Assembly (NCBI RefSeq): GCF_026225065.1
Contig: NZ_JAMFSB010000084.1
Span: 1 to 34,558, forward strand
Source of the DNA: Paraburkholderia sp.
GTDB taxonomy: Bacteria; Pseudomonadota; Gammaproteobacteria; Burkholderiales; Burkholderiaceae
Direction: 5' to 3'
Length of the DNA: 34,558 nt
Both the position numbers and the translations under genes were made by a program. The notes beneath the pieces are model-generated. The model saw only the letters and a program-made list of their open reading frames with translations, was not told the DNA's origin and searched no databases. This document shows positions 15,167 through 23,623 of this stretch, in pieces; the stretch's first letter is position 1; each line of letters begins with the position of its first letter.

Positions 15167-16657
15167 TTAAGCACCCTGATTCAGATCGATCAGTACGCTC
15201 TTGAAACGCAGATTCGCTTCAAACGCCTGGCGGCCGAGATCCTTGCCGAGTCCGGATTGTTTGTAGCCGCCAGTCGGAATCACGAAATCGGACGTACGCC
15301 CGTAGCGGTTGATCCATACCGTGCCCGCTTCGATGCTGCGCATGGCTCGAAGCGCGCGGCTCAGGTCCGCTGTGTGCACGCCCGATGCAAGACCGTATTT
15401 TTCGTGGCTCGCGAGCGCGAGCGCCTCCTCTTCGTCGTCGAAGGTCTGCACCGTCAGCACGGGGCCAAATACTTCTTCGCGTACAGCCTCGGAATCTGCG
15501 GTCACGTTGGTCAGGATGGTCGGTGCATAGAAGGCGCCCTCGCCGGCAACCGGCAGCCGCTTGCCGCCTGCTGCAATCTGCGCGCCCTGCTCGACGCTAC
15601 GCGCGACGATGCTTTCGATACGCTGTGCCTGCTTGGCCGAAATGATCGGCGGCAGCGTCGTGCCTGCGGCCCACGTGTGCCCAGGCTTCAACGCGGCGAA
15701 CGCCGATGCAATACCGTCGATCAGACGCGGCGCAGCCGAGCGTTCGACGATCAGACGCGAACCCGCCACGCACACCTGCCCCGCGTTGCCGGCAATCGCG
15801 CCCGCGATGCGGCGCGCCACCAGATCGAGATCGGGCGCATCCGCGAACACCACTTGCGGGCTCTTGCCGCCGAGCTCGAGCGTGACCGGCTTGGTGCCGG
15901 TTTGCGTGCACGCCGTCATGATCGCCGCGCCAGTCTGGCTCGAGCCGGTGAAGGTCACCTTGGCAATCTTCGGATGACGCACGAGCGCGTCGCCCGTGAT
16001 CCGCCCGTCGCCTTGCACGACGTTGAAGATGCCCGGCGGAATGCCGGCCTCGATCGCCAGTTCAGCAAGGCGCAGCACCGAGAACGGCGTCATCTCCGAG
16101 GGCTTCAGCACCACAGCGTTGCCCGCTGCAAGCGCCGGGGCGATTTTCCACGACGCCATCACCAGCGGGAAATTCCACGGCGCGATCGCGCCGATTACGC
16201 CATACGGTTCGGCGATGATCATGCCGAGATGATCGGGACGCGTCGCCGCCACCTCGCCGCCGATCTTGTCGGCGAATTCGGAGTAGAAGCGGATACCTTC
16301 GGCGGTGAACGGCACATCCCACGTGGCTGCATCGCGGATCGGCCGCGTCGAGCCGACCGACTCCAGACGCGCCAGCGTCTCCACATCCGCCTCGATCAGG
16401 TCGGCCCACCGACGCAGCGTGCGAGCTCGTTCGCGCGGGGCGCAGCGCGCCCAGTCGCTGGTTTTGAAAGCCTGCCATGCATCTTCGACAGCACGATCCA
16501 CCAGATCAGCGTCGGCGATCGGCAGATCCGCGTAGACTGCGCCGTCCGAGGGGCGCGTGACATCGAGTGCAGCGGCGCCGTCCACATAACGGCCACCTAT
16601 GAAGTGCGCGCCGCGCACGGCAATCAGAGCGGGATCGAAGCTGTCCATTGTGTCCAT
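15167..16657 (-). CDS. NAD(P)-dependent aldehyde dehydrogenase
   Basis: A 496-residue enzyme from ATG 16657, the usual family length; a longer in-frame start at 16897 would run through the divergent promoter and into the next gene. Landmarks: N162 in APWNFPLV, the nucleotide motif FTGSSQTGAAI, general base E261 in LELGGKSP, catalytic C296 in GQVCVAGSR, and EEVFGPVL. It oxidises an aldehyde to the acid. Next to a PuuB-like oxidase and an opine-type oxidase it probably consumes the aldehyde they release. It is separated from the operon by a 430-base gap, so it has its own promoter in the divergent region. Confidence 0.88.
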   Translation of the reverse strand: MDTMDSFDPALIAVRGAHFIGGRYVDGAAALDVTRPSDGAVYADLPIADADLVDRAVEDAWQAFKTSDWARCAPRERARTLRRWADLIEADVETLARLESVGSTRPIRDAATWDVPFTAEGIRFYSEFADKIGGEVAATRPDHLGMIIAEPYGVIGAIAPWNFPLVMASWKIAPALAAGNAVVLKPSEMTPFSVLRLAELAIEAGIPPGIFNVVQGDGRITGDALVRHPKIAKVTFTGSSQTGAAIMTACTQTGTKPVTLELGGKSPQVVFADAPDLDLVARRIAGAIAGNAGQVCVAGSRLIVERSAAPRLIDGIASAFAALKPGHTWAAGTTLPPIISAKQAQRIESIVARSVEQGAQIAAGGKRLPVAGEGAFYAPTILTNVTADSEAVREEVFGPVLTVQTFDDEEEALALASHEKYGLASGVHTADLSRALRAMRSIEAGTVWINRYGRTSDFVIPTGGYKQSGLGKDLGRQAFEANLRFKSVLIDLNQGA

Positions 16658-16872
16658 TCCAGGTCGCAGACGAGATTCGAACCATGGTACGGGCGATGCC
16701 ACAGCATTTGCTGCCATGATGGCCCGGCGCGACCGCGCGAAGCACGCGTTGTGAGGGGTGTGCGCAGCGCAGCGTGCGGTATTCCCGCGGTGCGGCTCAC
16801 GCAATAAGATCGTCCTAGCCGCAATATTTTGCCGGTGCGACATTACGCAAGCATATTGAAGAGGAGTGGAAA
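16658..16872. promoter_or_regulatory. Divergent promoter region, aldehyde dehydrogenase / GNAT genes
   Basis: A 215-bp space between opposite starts. It contains GCAATATTTTGC (16821-16832), a GCAA/TTGC dyad with an A+T centre of the kind favoured by Lrp-family proteins, about 40 bases before the GNAT start. A clear AGGAG ribosome site precedes the GTG at 16873. The regulator is not proven. Confidence 0.4.
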
Positions 16873-17736
16873 GTGACTGAACCGCTTGCTGGAGCACCTG
16901 TCCGGTTTCGTCCGCTGACGGCCGGCGATCTGCCCGCCGCGCACGAACTGTCCATAGCGGTCAAATGGCCGCATCGCCGCGAAGACTGGGAATTCGCGCT
17001 GAACCTGGGCGCGGGCGTCGGCGCCGAAGACCACGGCACCCTGCTCGGCACCGCGTTGCACTGGAAATTCGGCGCGAATCACGCCTCGCTCGGCATGGTG
17101 ATCGTCGCGCCCGAGCAGCAGGGCCGCGGCATTGGCCGCGATCTGATGACCCGCACCATGGACGCGCTCGGTGAGCGCACCACGTTCCTGAACGCCACGC
17201 CGGCCGGCCAGCCGCTCTACGAAAAGTTCGGCTTCAAGGCCGTCGGCAACATCCATCAACACCAGGGCACCGGCGGCGCGCATCCGCCCGCCGTGCAACT
17301 GGCGCCCGGCGAACGGATCCGTCCACTTGGCGCGCGCGACCCGGACCGGCTCTCGGCCCTGTTGAACCGCGCGGCAGGCTATGACCGCACGCAGGTGCTG
17401 GGCGCCTTGCTGAACGTGGCGGAAGGCGTCGTGCTCGATCGCGACGGCGAGCCGGTCGGCTTCGCGCTGATGCGCCGCTTCGGCCGCGGTCATGTGATCG
17501 GGCCGCTGGTGGCGCCACATATCGAAGGCGCCCAGGCGTTGATCAGCCACCTGGTTGGGTCGAACGAAGGCAAGTTCGTGCGTATCGACGTCGACGGCGA
17601 CTCCGGCCTGTCCGACTGGCTCGACGGCCTCGGGCTGCAACAGGTGGACGCGGTCGTCACCATGGTGCGAGGCGCCGCGCCCCGGCTCGAAGGCGACGCA
17701 CGCGTTTTCGCCATCACCAACCAGGCGCTCGGTTAG
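16873..17736 (+). CDS. GNAT-family N-acetyltransferase with C-terminal acetyltransferase-like domain
   Basis: A 287-residue protein starting at GTG 16873 with AGGAG about 8 bases upstream. The N-terminal GNAT domain (~10-130) shows the acetyl-CoA loop VAPEQQGRGIGRDLM and the YEKFGFKAVG end strand. Residues ~145-285 form a second, degenerate GNAT-like domain (AEGVVLDRDGEPVGFALMRRFGRG, VIGPLVAP) as in two-domain YitH-like proteins. It probably acetylates an amine or amino acid in the cytoplasm. It starts a plus-strand gene series ahead of a hydroxyacid dehydrogenase and an aminotransferase, and an acetylated intermediate could be the substrate of the AstE-like deacylase further on. That link is inference. 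Confidence 0.82.
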   Translation: MTEPLAGAPVRFRPLTAGDLPAAHELSIAVKWPHRREDWEFALNLGAGVGAEDHGTLLGTALHWKFGANHASLGMVIVAPEQQGRGIGRDLMTRTMDALGERTTFLNATPAGQPLYEKFGFKAVGNIHQHQGTGGAHPPAVQLAPGERIRPLGARDPDRLSALLNRAAGYDRTQVLGALLNVAEGVVLDRDGEPVGFALMRRFGRGHVIGPLVAPHIEGAQALISHLVGSNEGKFVRIDVDGDSGLSDWLDGLGLQQVDAVVTMVRGAAPRLEGDARVFAITNQALG

Positions 17737-17784
17737 GCGCTATCGGCCCCCAAAGATCCCCAAAGACGCCCAGGACCCCGCGAG

Positions 17785-18720
17785 ATGACCTTCCTCTACA
17801 AGGCCGACGCCGTGCGCGGCGCCCACTGGGCGCGTCTCTTTGCCGAGAAAGCGCCGCACATTCCCTTCCGCATCTGGCCGGACGGCAGCTCAGGCGACGA
17901 CGCCCACGCGGTGCGCTACCTCGCCGTCTGGGAACCGCCGCGCGATCTCGCCACGGCCTTTCCCAATCTGGAACTGGTGTTTTCGGTGGGCGCCGGGATC
18001 GACCAGTTCGATCTGTCGGCCATTCCGGCACATGTACCGGTCGTGCGGATGATCGAACCGGGCATCGTGGCGGGGATGGTCGAATACACGACGCTCGCCA
18101 CGCTGGCGTTGCACCGCGACTGGCTGACCTATGCCGCGCAGCAACGCGAAGGCCGCTGGCAGCCGGTGCGTACCCGCGTCGCAGGTGAGCGGCGTGTCGG
18201 TGTGCTGGGTCTCGGCGTGCTCGGCGAGGCTGTGCTGACGCGCCTTGCCAGTTTTGGCTTTCCCTGCGCCGGCTGGAGCCGTTCGCCGCGCACGCTCGAC
18301 GGGATCGAATGTTTCGCGGGTACCGACACGCTGCCGCAATTTCTCGCCCGCACCGATATTCTGATCTGCCTGCTGCCACTGACAGCCGCGACGCGCCATA
18401 TCCTCAATCGCGACCTGTTTGCGCAATTGCCGCGCAATGCCGCGCTGATCAACACGGGCCGCGGCGGTCATCTGCAGCAGGACCATCTGCTGGAAGCGCT
18501 CGAAAGCGGCCAACTCAGCGCCGCCGTGCTGGATGTAGCGGACCCGGAGCCGCTCACCGCGGATCATCCGCTATGGCATCACCCGCGCGTGATGCTGACG
18601 CCGCATATTGCCAGCGTGACGCAGCCGGACAGCGCCGTCGAAGTCGTGCTCGACAACCTGCGCCGCCACCGCGAAGGCGAGCCGCTGATCGGTCAGGTGG
18701 ACCGCGCGCGCGGCTATTGA
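17785..18720 (+). CDS. D-2-hydroxyacid dehydrogenase, GhrA-like glyoxylate/hydroxypyruvate reductase
   Basis: A 311-residue protein, the length of E. coli GhrA (312). The Rossmann motif GLGVLG is at ~142-147. The catalytic triad is R226 (NTGRGGHL), E255 (DPEPL) and H274 (TPHIAS). The VGAGIDQFD segment near 69-77 is typical of GhrA-type enzymes. It reduces a 2-oxoacid such as glyoxylate or hydroxypyruvate with NAD(P)H. It follows the GNAT gene by 48 bases and is probably co-transcribed. Glyoxylate from opine or glycine-type oxidation by the neighbouring enzymes would be a fitting substrate, but this is inferred. Confidence 0.87.
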   Translation: MTFLYKADAVRGAHWARLFAEKAPHIPFRIWPDGSSGDDAHAVRYLAVWEPPRDLATAFPNLELVFSVGAGIDQFDLSAIPAHVPVVRMIEPGIVAGMVEYTTLATLALHRDWLTYAAQQREGRWQPVRTRVAGERRVGVLGLGVLGEAVLTRLASFGFPCAGWSRSPRTLDGIECFAGTDTLPQFLARTDILICLLPLTAATRHILNRDLFAQLPRNAALINTGRGGHLQQDHLLEALESGQLSAAVLDVADPEPLTADHPLWHHPRVMLTPHIASVTQPDSAVEVVLDNLRRHREGEPLIGQVDRARGY

Positions 18721-18730
18721 TCGCGCCCCC

Positions 18731-18747
18731 GCAGCACAAAATGCTGC
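18731..18747. promoter_or_regulatory. 17-bp palindrome GCAGCA-CAAAA-TGCTGC after hydroxyacid dehydrogenase
   Basis: Exact 6-bp arms around CAAAA, starting 10 bases after the stop at 18720 and about 170 bases before the aminotransferase start. It could end the upstream transcript (no T-run) or be an operator for the aminotransferase promoter, which must lie in this ~200-bp gap. Confidence 0.35.
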
Positions 18748-18918
18748 ACCGCCTGCAAAAACACAATTCCCACCTTCCAGCAGCGGCGAATCCCAGCGTC
18801 TTCGTTGTTTCTGTCCCGCTACCATGGTTTGCATGCGGTTCGCGCTCGCGGCACGCGTTGCGCGCACCTTTCCGGCACTCCGTGCATTGCTGCGCGCACA
18901 ACTCACGCACTCCATACC

Positions 18919-20298
18919 ATGTCCACGTCCTCACTGATCGAATCCGACCGCAAACATCTGATCCACCCGGTTGCCAGCATGCGTGCTCACGAGAAGCGCG
19001 GCGTCACCATTCTCGAATCGGGCCGTGGCGCCTGGCTGCGCGATAGCGAAGGCAACGACCTGCTCGACGCCTTCTCGGGCCTGTGGTGCGTGAATACCGG
19101 TTACGGTCACGAGAGCATCGTGCGGGTAGCGACCGAGCAGATGACCCGGCTGCCCTACGCGACCGGTTATTTCCACTTCGGCTGCGAACCGGCCATCCGG
19201 CTCGCGGAACAACTGGTCGAACTCACGCCTGCCTCGCTGCGTCACGTGTATTTCACGCTGGGCGGCTCGGATGCGGTAGACGCCGCGGTCCGCTACATCA
19301 CGAACTTCTACAACGCCACCGGCCGGCCGCAGAAAAAGCAGTTCATCGCGCTGGAGCGTGGGTATCACGGTTCATCGTCGGTGGGTGCGGGACTGACGGC
19401 GCTCAGCGTGTTTCATCAGAACTTCGATCTACCTTTGTCGAATCAGCATTACATTCCCTCGCCGTATCTGTACCGCAGCGAAACGGGCAACGATCCGCAA
19501 GCGGTGATCGACGCCTCGGTTGCCGCGCTGCGCGCGAAGGTCGAGTCGCTCGGCGCCGAGCGCGTGGCCGCGTTCTTCTGCGAGCCGATCCAGGGCTCGG
19601 GCGGCGTGATCGTGCCGCCCAAGGGCTGGCTCAAGGCGATGCGCGACGCATGCCGCGAACTCGATATCCTGTTCGTCGCCGATGAAGTCATCACCGGCTT
19701 TGGCCGCACCGGCCCGTTGTTCGCCTGTACTGCCGAAGACGTCGAGCCGGATCTGATGACGATGGCGAAGGGACTCACCGCAGGCTATGCGCCGATGGGC
19801 GCCGTGCTGATGTCCGACGAGGTCTACAACGGCATTGCCGATGGCGCAGGCACCGGTTCGGCAGTAGGCCACGGTCAGACGTACTCGGCACATCCGGTTA
19901 GCGCGGCAATCGGTCTCGAAGTGCTGCGGCTCTATCACGAAGGCGGGTTACTTGCGAATGGCGTGGCTCAGGCACCGCGCTTCGAAGCTGGCCTGCGCGA
20001 CCTGCTCGACCATCCGCTGGTGGGCGACGCCCGCAGCCGCGGCCTGCTCGGTGCGCTCGAACTGGTGTCCGACAAAGCCACCAAGCGCCGCTTCGACCCG
20101 GCGCTGAACCTGAGCGAGCGGATCGCCACCACGGCCTATCGCAACGGCCTGATCTTCCGCGCCTTCAACGACAACATCCTCGGCTTCGCGCCGGCGCTTT
20201 GCTACACGCGCGAGGAGTTTGACGTGATGTTCGAACGCCTGCGCAAAACGCTCGATACGGTGCTGGAAGCGCCCGAAGTACGCGCCAGCCTTGCCTGA
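18919..20298 (+). CDS. Class III (omega) aminotransferase
   Basis: A 459-residue PLP enzyme. ATG 18919 (MSTSSLIESDRKHL) is chosen; the longer frame from 18805 adds residues with non-coding character. Landmarks: GLWCVNTGYGH near 54-64, ERGYHGSS (~146-153), cofactor-binding D255 in VADEVITGFGRTG, and PLP lysine K284 in TMAKGLTAGYAPMG. The family moves an omega-amino group from compounds such as GABA, beta-alanine, putrescine or diaminobutyrate to pyruvate or 2-oxoglutarate. The neighbouring Lrp regulator and GabD-like dehydrogenase match the atf-asnC-ssd type of arrangement seen in several amine and ectoine catabolic loci. The product semialdehyde would feed the dehydrogenase. Confidence 0.88.
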   Translation: MSTSSLIESDRKHLIHPVASMRAHEKRGVTILESGRGAWLRDSEGNDLLDAFSGLWCVNTGYGHESIVRVATEQMTRLPYATGYFHFGCEPAIRLAEQLVELTPASLRHVYFTLGGSDAVDAAVRYITNFYNATGRPQKKQFIALERGYHGSSSVGAGLTALSVFHQNFDLPLSNQHYIPSPYLYRSETGNDPQAVIDASVAALRAKVESLGAERVAAFFCEPIQGSGGVIVPPKGWLKAMRDACRELDILFVADEVITGFGRTGPLFACTAEDVEPDLMTMAKGLTAGYAPMGAVLMSDEVYNGIADGAGTGSAVGHGQTYSAHPVSAAIGLEVLRLYHEGGLLANGVAQAPRFEAGLRDLLDHPLVGDARSRGLLGALELVSDKATKRRFDPALNLSERIATTAYRNGLIFRAFNDNILGFAPALCYTREEFDVMFERLRKTLDTVLEAPEVRASLA

Positions 20299-20302
20299 GA
20301 CC

Positions 20303-20327
20303 ATGCCCGAGGTTTGACCTCGGGCAT
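20303..20327. terminator. 10-bp perfect hairpin after aminotransferase gene
   Basis: Exact arms ATGCCCGAGG (20303-20312) and CCTCGGGCAT (20318-20327) with a TTTGA loop, starting 4 bases after the stop codon. It is a strong stem but no T-run follows, so it may end transcription with help from Rho or protect the 3' end of the message. Confidence 0.6.
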
Positions 20328-20390
20328 CGCACGGCAGCCTCGCGGCGCGGCTGCGTAATACGCCGGAAGGCTTGCTGCGTACGGGTTTGC

Positions 20391-20407
20391 CGTGAAATTT
20401 TTTCACG
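20391..20407. promoter_or_regulatory. 17-bp perfect palindrome CGTGAAA-TTT-TTTCACG, likely Lrp/AsnC operator
   Basis: Exact 7-bp arms with an A+T-only centre, 54 bases before the start of the Lrp-family gene and just upstream of a possible -10 box TACGAT (20419-20424). Size, symmetry and A+T core fit sites bound by Lrp/AsnC dimers, so autoregulation is likely. Confidence 0.55.
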
Positions 20408-20460
20408 ACGGGGCGTGCTACGATAGTTCCGTCACCGCGCTTCCATAGGTCATCGCCTCC

Positions 20461-20964
20461 GTGTCAACCAACGCTAGTTCAATGAAGCTGGACCGCATCG
20501 ATCTGCGCATCCTGTCCCAGCTCCAAAAGAAGGGCCGCATTACCAACGTCGACCTCGCGGATGCGGTTGGCCTCTCGCCAAGCCCGTGCCTGATTCGCGT
20601 GAAGCGTCTCGAGAAGGCTGGCTACATCGCGGGCTACGGCGCGCATCTGCAGCTCAACAAGCTCGGCGACATCCAGCTCGTGTTTACCGAAGTGACCTTG
20701 CAGGATCATCGGCGCGAAGACTTTGCCAAGTTCGAGGCCAGCATCCGCACCGTGGATGAGATCGCCGAATGCCACCTCGTCAGCGGCGGCTACGACTATC
20801 TGCTCAAGTTCGTCACGCGCAGCGTCGTGCATTACCAGAGCGTGATGGAAAATCTGCTGGAACGTAACATCGGCATTGAAAAGTACTTCAGCTACGTCGT
20901 AATCAAGTCGCCGTTCGTGAAAAACCACTACCCGATTGAAAGCCTGTTTCCGTTGACCGATTGA
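20461..20964 (+). CDS. Lrp/AsnC-family transcriptional regulator
   Basis: A 167-residue regulator with start GTG 20461; an ATG at 20482 (MKLDRIDLRIL) would give 160 residues and match family starts equally well. The helix-turn-helix lies at ~27-55 (ITNVDLADAVGLSPSPCLIRVKRLEKAG), followed by the RAM ligand-binding domain (~70-160) with CHLVSGGYDYLLKFVT. Lrp-type proteins form octamers whose DNA binding changes with an amino acid. The gene sits between the aminotransferase and semialdehyde dehydrogenase genes and has a perfect palindrome upstream, so it probably controls itself and these neighbours in response to the imported amino compound. Confidence 0.9.
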   Translation: MSTNASSMKLDRIDLRILSQLQKKGRITNVDLADAVGLSPSPCLIRVKRLEKAGYIAGYGAHLQLNKLGDIQLVFTEVTLQDHRREDFAKFEASIRTVDEIAECHLVSGGYDYLLKFVTRSVVHYQSVMENLLERNIGIEKYFSYVVIKSPFVKNHYPIESLFPLTD

Positions 20965-21051
20965 GGGAATGGTCGCGGCACGCTGCAACGCTATGTTGCT
21001 GAACCAATCTTCTATTTCGTTATCCTCAGTTCACTATTCCAGGCGCTCGCC

Positions 21052-22533
21052 ATGCCACTCACACTTCATCGACCCGAACTTTCGCGCTCACACAACTTCA
21101 TCAATGGCGAGTGGCGCGACGCTGTTGATGGCGCACGCTATCCCGTCAGCGATCCGGCCACCGGAAGCGAATTCACGAGCGTGCCCGATAGCAGCGATGC
21201 CGACGCCCAGGCCGCCACCGATGCGGCGCACGCCGCCTTCGATAGCTGGCGCGAGCGTACGGCTCGCGAACGTGCGCAGTTTCTCAAACGCTGGCATGCC
21301 GCGATCGTCGCCAACAGCGAAGACCTCGCACGCATCATTTCACGCGAGCAGGGCAAACCGCTCGCCGAAGCACGCGGCGAGGTGACGTATGGGGCCTCGT
21401 ATGTGGAATGGTTCGCGGAAGAGGCAGTACGCAGCTACGGCGACATGATTCCTGCCTTGATGCCGGGCAAGCGGATGATGACGATAAAAGAACCAGTCGG
21501 CGTGGTCGCCGCCGTCACGCCGTGGAATTTCCCGCTGGCGATGATCGCCCGCAAGATCGCCCCGGCGCTGGCAGCCGGCTGCACGGTGGTCGCCAAGCCC
21601 GCAGAAGACACGCCGCTCACTGCCCTCGCACTCGCCCGTCTTGCGGAGGAAGCCGGGTTGCCGGCTGGCGTGCTGAACGTCGTGACCGCCTCACGCGAGC
21701 ACACGCCGGCGACCGTCGCTAACTGGCTTGCCGATTCGCGGGTGCGCAAGATCACGTTCACTGGATCGACGCCCGTCGGCAAGCACCTGGCGCGCGAATC
21801 GGCCGACACGCTCAAAAAACTCTCGCTGGAACTCGGCGGCAACGCGCCGTTTATCGTGTTCGACGATGCGGATCTCGACGCCGCGGTCGACGGCCTGATG
21901 GCGTCCAAGTTTCGCAACGGTGGCCAGACCTGCGTGTGCCCGAACCGGGTCTACGTGCAAAACAGCATCTACGACGCGTTCGTCCGCAAACTGGTAGACC
22001 GCGCGGCGGCGCTCCGGGTGGGGCCGGCCACGCGTGACGACTCGCAGATCGGCCCGATGATCAATGCCCGCGCGGTCGACAAGATCGAGCGTCACGTGCA
22101 GGACGCGCTGGCGCATGGCGCCGTGGTGCTGACCGGCGGCCGTCGCCTGCAAGGTGAAGGGCTGGACGGTCCACACTACTACGCCCCCACGGTAATTGGC
22201 GACGCCAATCGCGAGATGGCGCTGTTCCGCGAAGAGACCTTCGGCCCGGTCGCGCCGCTGTTCCGCTTCGACAGCGACGCCGACGTCCTGCGCGAAGCCA
22301 ACGACACGCCTTTCGGACTCGCGGCATACTTCTACTCCAACGATGTGCGGCGCATCTGGCGCGTCGCCGGACGGCTCGAAAGCGGCGTGATCGGGATCAA
22401 CGAGGGCGCCGTCGCGAGCGAGGCGGCGCCGTTCGGCGGCGTGAAGGAATCTGGCTATGGCCGCGAAGGCTCGCGCTACGGTCTCGACGACTACCAGCAC
22501 ATCAAGTACCTTTGCCAGGGCGGCCTCGCCTGA
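21052..22533 (+). CDS. gabD: NAD(P)-dependent succinate-semialdehyde dehydrogenase-like enzyme
   Basis: A 493-residue aldehyde dehydrogenase of the GabD group. N159 (TPWNFPLA), E260 (LELGGNAP) and catalytic C294 in GGQTCVCPN are present; the second cysteine C296 matches the C-x-C redox pair known in GabD. The C-terminal FGGVKESGYGREGSRYGLDDY is also typical. It would oxidise succinate semialdehyde or a similar omega-oxoacid produced by the aminotransferase encoded upstream, yielding a TCA-cycle acid. It starts 87 bases after the lrp stop and is followed by the deacylase gene after 31 bases. The exact semialdehyde (succinic, aspartic or malonic) is not certain. Confidence 0.87.
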   Translation: MPLTLHRPELSRSHNFINGEWRDAVDGARYPVSDPATGSEFTSVPDSSDADAQAATDAAHAAFDSWRERTARERAQFLKRWHAAIVANSEDLARIISREQGKPLAEARGEVTYGASYVEWFAEEAVRSYGDMIPALMPGKRMMTIKEPVGVVAAVTPWNFPLAMIARKIAPALAAGCTVVAKPAEDTPLTALALARLAEEAGLPAGVLNVVTASREHTPATVANWLADSRVRKITFTGSTPVGKHLARESADTLKKLSLELGGNAPFIVFDDADLDAAVDGLMASKFRNGGQTCVCPNRVYVQNSIYDAFVRKLVDRAAALRVGPATRDDSQIGPMINARAVDKIERHVQDALAHGAVVLTGGRRLQGEGLDGPHYYAPTVIGDANREMALFREETFGPVAPLFRFDSDADVLREANDTPFGLAAYFYSNDVRRIWRVAGRLESGVIGINEGAVASEAAPFGGVKESGYGREGSRYGLDDYQHIKYLCQGGLA

Positions 22534-22564
22534 ACCCTGGAAAAAGGCCCTTTATCGACTGCGA

Positions 22565-23554
22565 ATGGACCCTCTCATGACAACCCCCTCACCGCAGGAC
22601 CACGCCTACCCGGTCGACGTCGAATTCCCCGACCTGAGCGGCTATGCAGCAGGCAATACCGGCATTCCGTATGTCTACACATTCGACAGCGGCTTGCCCG
22701 GCTCGCACGTGATGATCAACGCGCTCACGCACGGCAACGAAGTGTGCGGCGCGATCACGGTCAAGGGACTGCTCGATCTCGGCGTGCGGCCGCGTCGTGG
22801 CAAGCTCACCCTCGCGTTTTCGAACATCGAGGCGTACCTGACTTTCGACGCTTCCAAACCGGATGCGTCGCGCTTCGTCGATCAGGATTTCAACCGGGTA
22901 TGGACCGCGGCCAAACTCGACGACACAGGCACGGATTCCAGCGAGCTACGGCGTGCGCGAGCATTGCGTCCCGTGATCGACACAGTGGATGCGTTGCTCG
23001 ATCTGCATTCGATGCATGAGCGTAGCGCGCCGCTGATCGTTTCAGGTCCGCTGGACAAAGGCATTGCGTTATCCCGCGCACTGGGCGCCCCTGCTACCGT
23101 CATCAGCGATGAAGGTCATCCGGAAGGGCGCCGCATGCGTGACTATGCTGACTTCGGCGATCCGCAAAGCACGCGCAATGCGCTGCTGGTGGAGTGCGGC
23201 CAGCATTGGGAACCGTCGTCGGTGGTCGTGGCGAAAGACTGTACAGCGCGTTTTCTGATGCTGTCGGGTACGGTCGATGAAGCCGACATGCCCGCTGACT
23301 GGTTTGCGCCGAGGCCGGACGCCATGCGTGTGATTCGTGTCACGCAACCGGTGGTGGCAAAGAGTATGGATTTCCGCTTTGCGGATGCCTATACCGGTTT
23401 GGAGACGTTCCCCAAAGCGGGCGCCGTGATTGGCTGGAATGAGGGTGAGCCGGTGGTCACGCCTTATGACAACTGCGTCCTGGTGATGCCGTCATTGCGG
23501 CAGCTCAGGCCTGGGGTGACGGTGGTGCGGTTAGGGCAATTGCTGGACAACTGA
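22565..23554 (+). CDS. AstE/aspartoacylase-family zinc deacylase
   Basis: A 329-residue zinc carboxypeptidase-fold amidohydrolase. ATG 22565 is taken; ATG 22577 is an equal alternative. Zinc ligands are H56 and E59 in ALTHGNEVCGA and H148 in LLDLHSMHE; N110-R111 (DQDFNR) should bind the substrate carboxylate, and E210 in LLVECGQHW is the catalytic base. The family removes acyl groups from N-acyl amino acids (N-succinylglutamate, N-acetylaspartate, N-acetyl-diaminobutyrate). It is last in the plus-strand series after gabD. A role in deacylating a ring-opened or acetylated intermediate made by neighbouring enzymes is likely. The sequence looks closer to AstE/ASPA than to the ectoine enzymes DoeB/EutE. 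Confidence 0.85.
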   Translation: MDPLMTTPSPQDHAYPVDVEFPDLSGYAAGNTGIPYVYTFDSGLPGSHVMINALTHGNEVCGAITVKGLLDLGVRPRRGKLTLAFSNIEAYLTFDASKPDASRFVDQDFNRVWTAAKLDDTGTDSSELRRARALRPVIDTVDALLDLHSMHERSAPLIVSGPLDKGIALSRALGAPATVISDEGHPEGRRMRDYADFGDPQSTRNALLVECGQHWEPSSVVVAKDCTARFLMLSGTVDEADMPADWFAPRPDAMRVIRVTQPVVAKSMDFRFADAYTGLETFPKAGAVIGWNEGEPVVTPYDNCVLVMPSLRQLRPGVTVVRLGQLLDN

Positions 23555-23576
23555 GTCCGGCTATCCGCGAGAGAGA

Positions 23577-23616
23577 GGCGTGAAGCGGTGGTGCCGATAG
23601 TGGCCCGCTTCACGCC
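23577..23616. terminator. Two-way 12-bp hairpin between convergent operons
   Basis: Exact arms GGCGTGAAGCGG (23577-23588) and CCGCTTCACGCC (23605-23616) with a 16-base loop that can pair further. It sits between the deacylase stop (23554) and the cupin stop (23624), so it faces transcription from both sides. No long T-run is present. Confidence 0.6.
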
Positions 23617-23623
23617 ACGTCCC

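Noticed and set aside
15098..16807. 569-residue plus-strand open frame opposite the aldehyde dehydrogenase
   Set aside because: It mirrors a clear aldehyde dehydrogenase gene, is rich in Arg/His as expected from antisense reading of high-G+C DNA, and shows no family motif.
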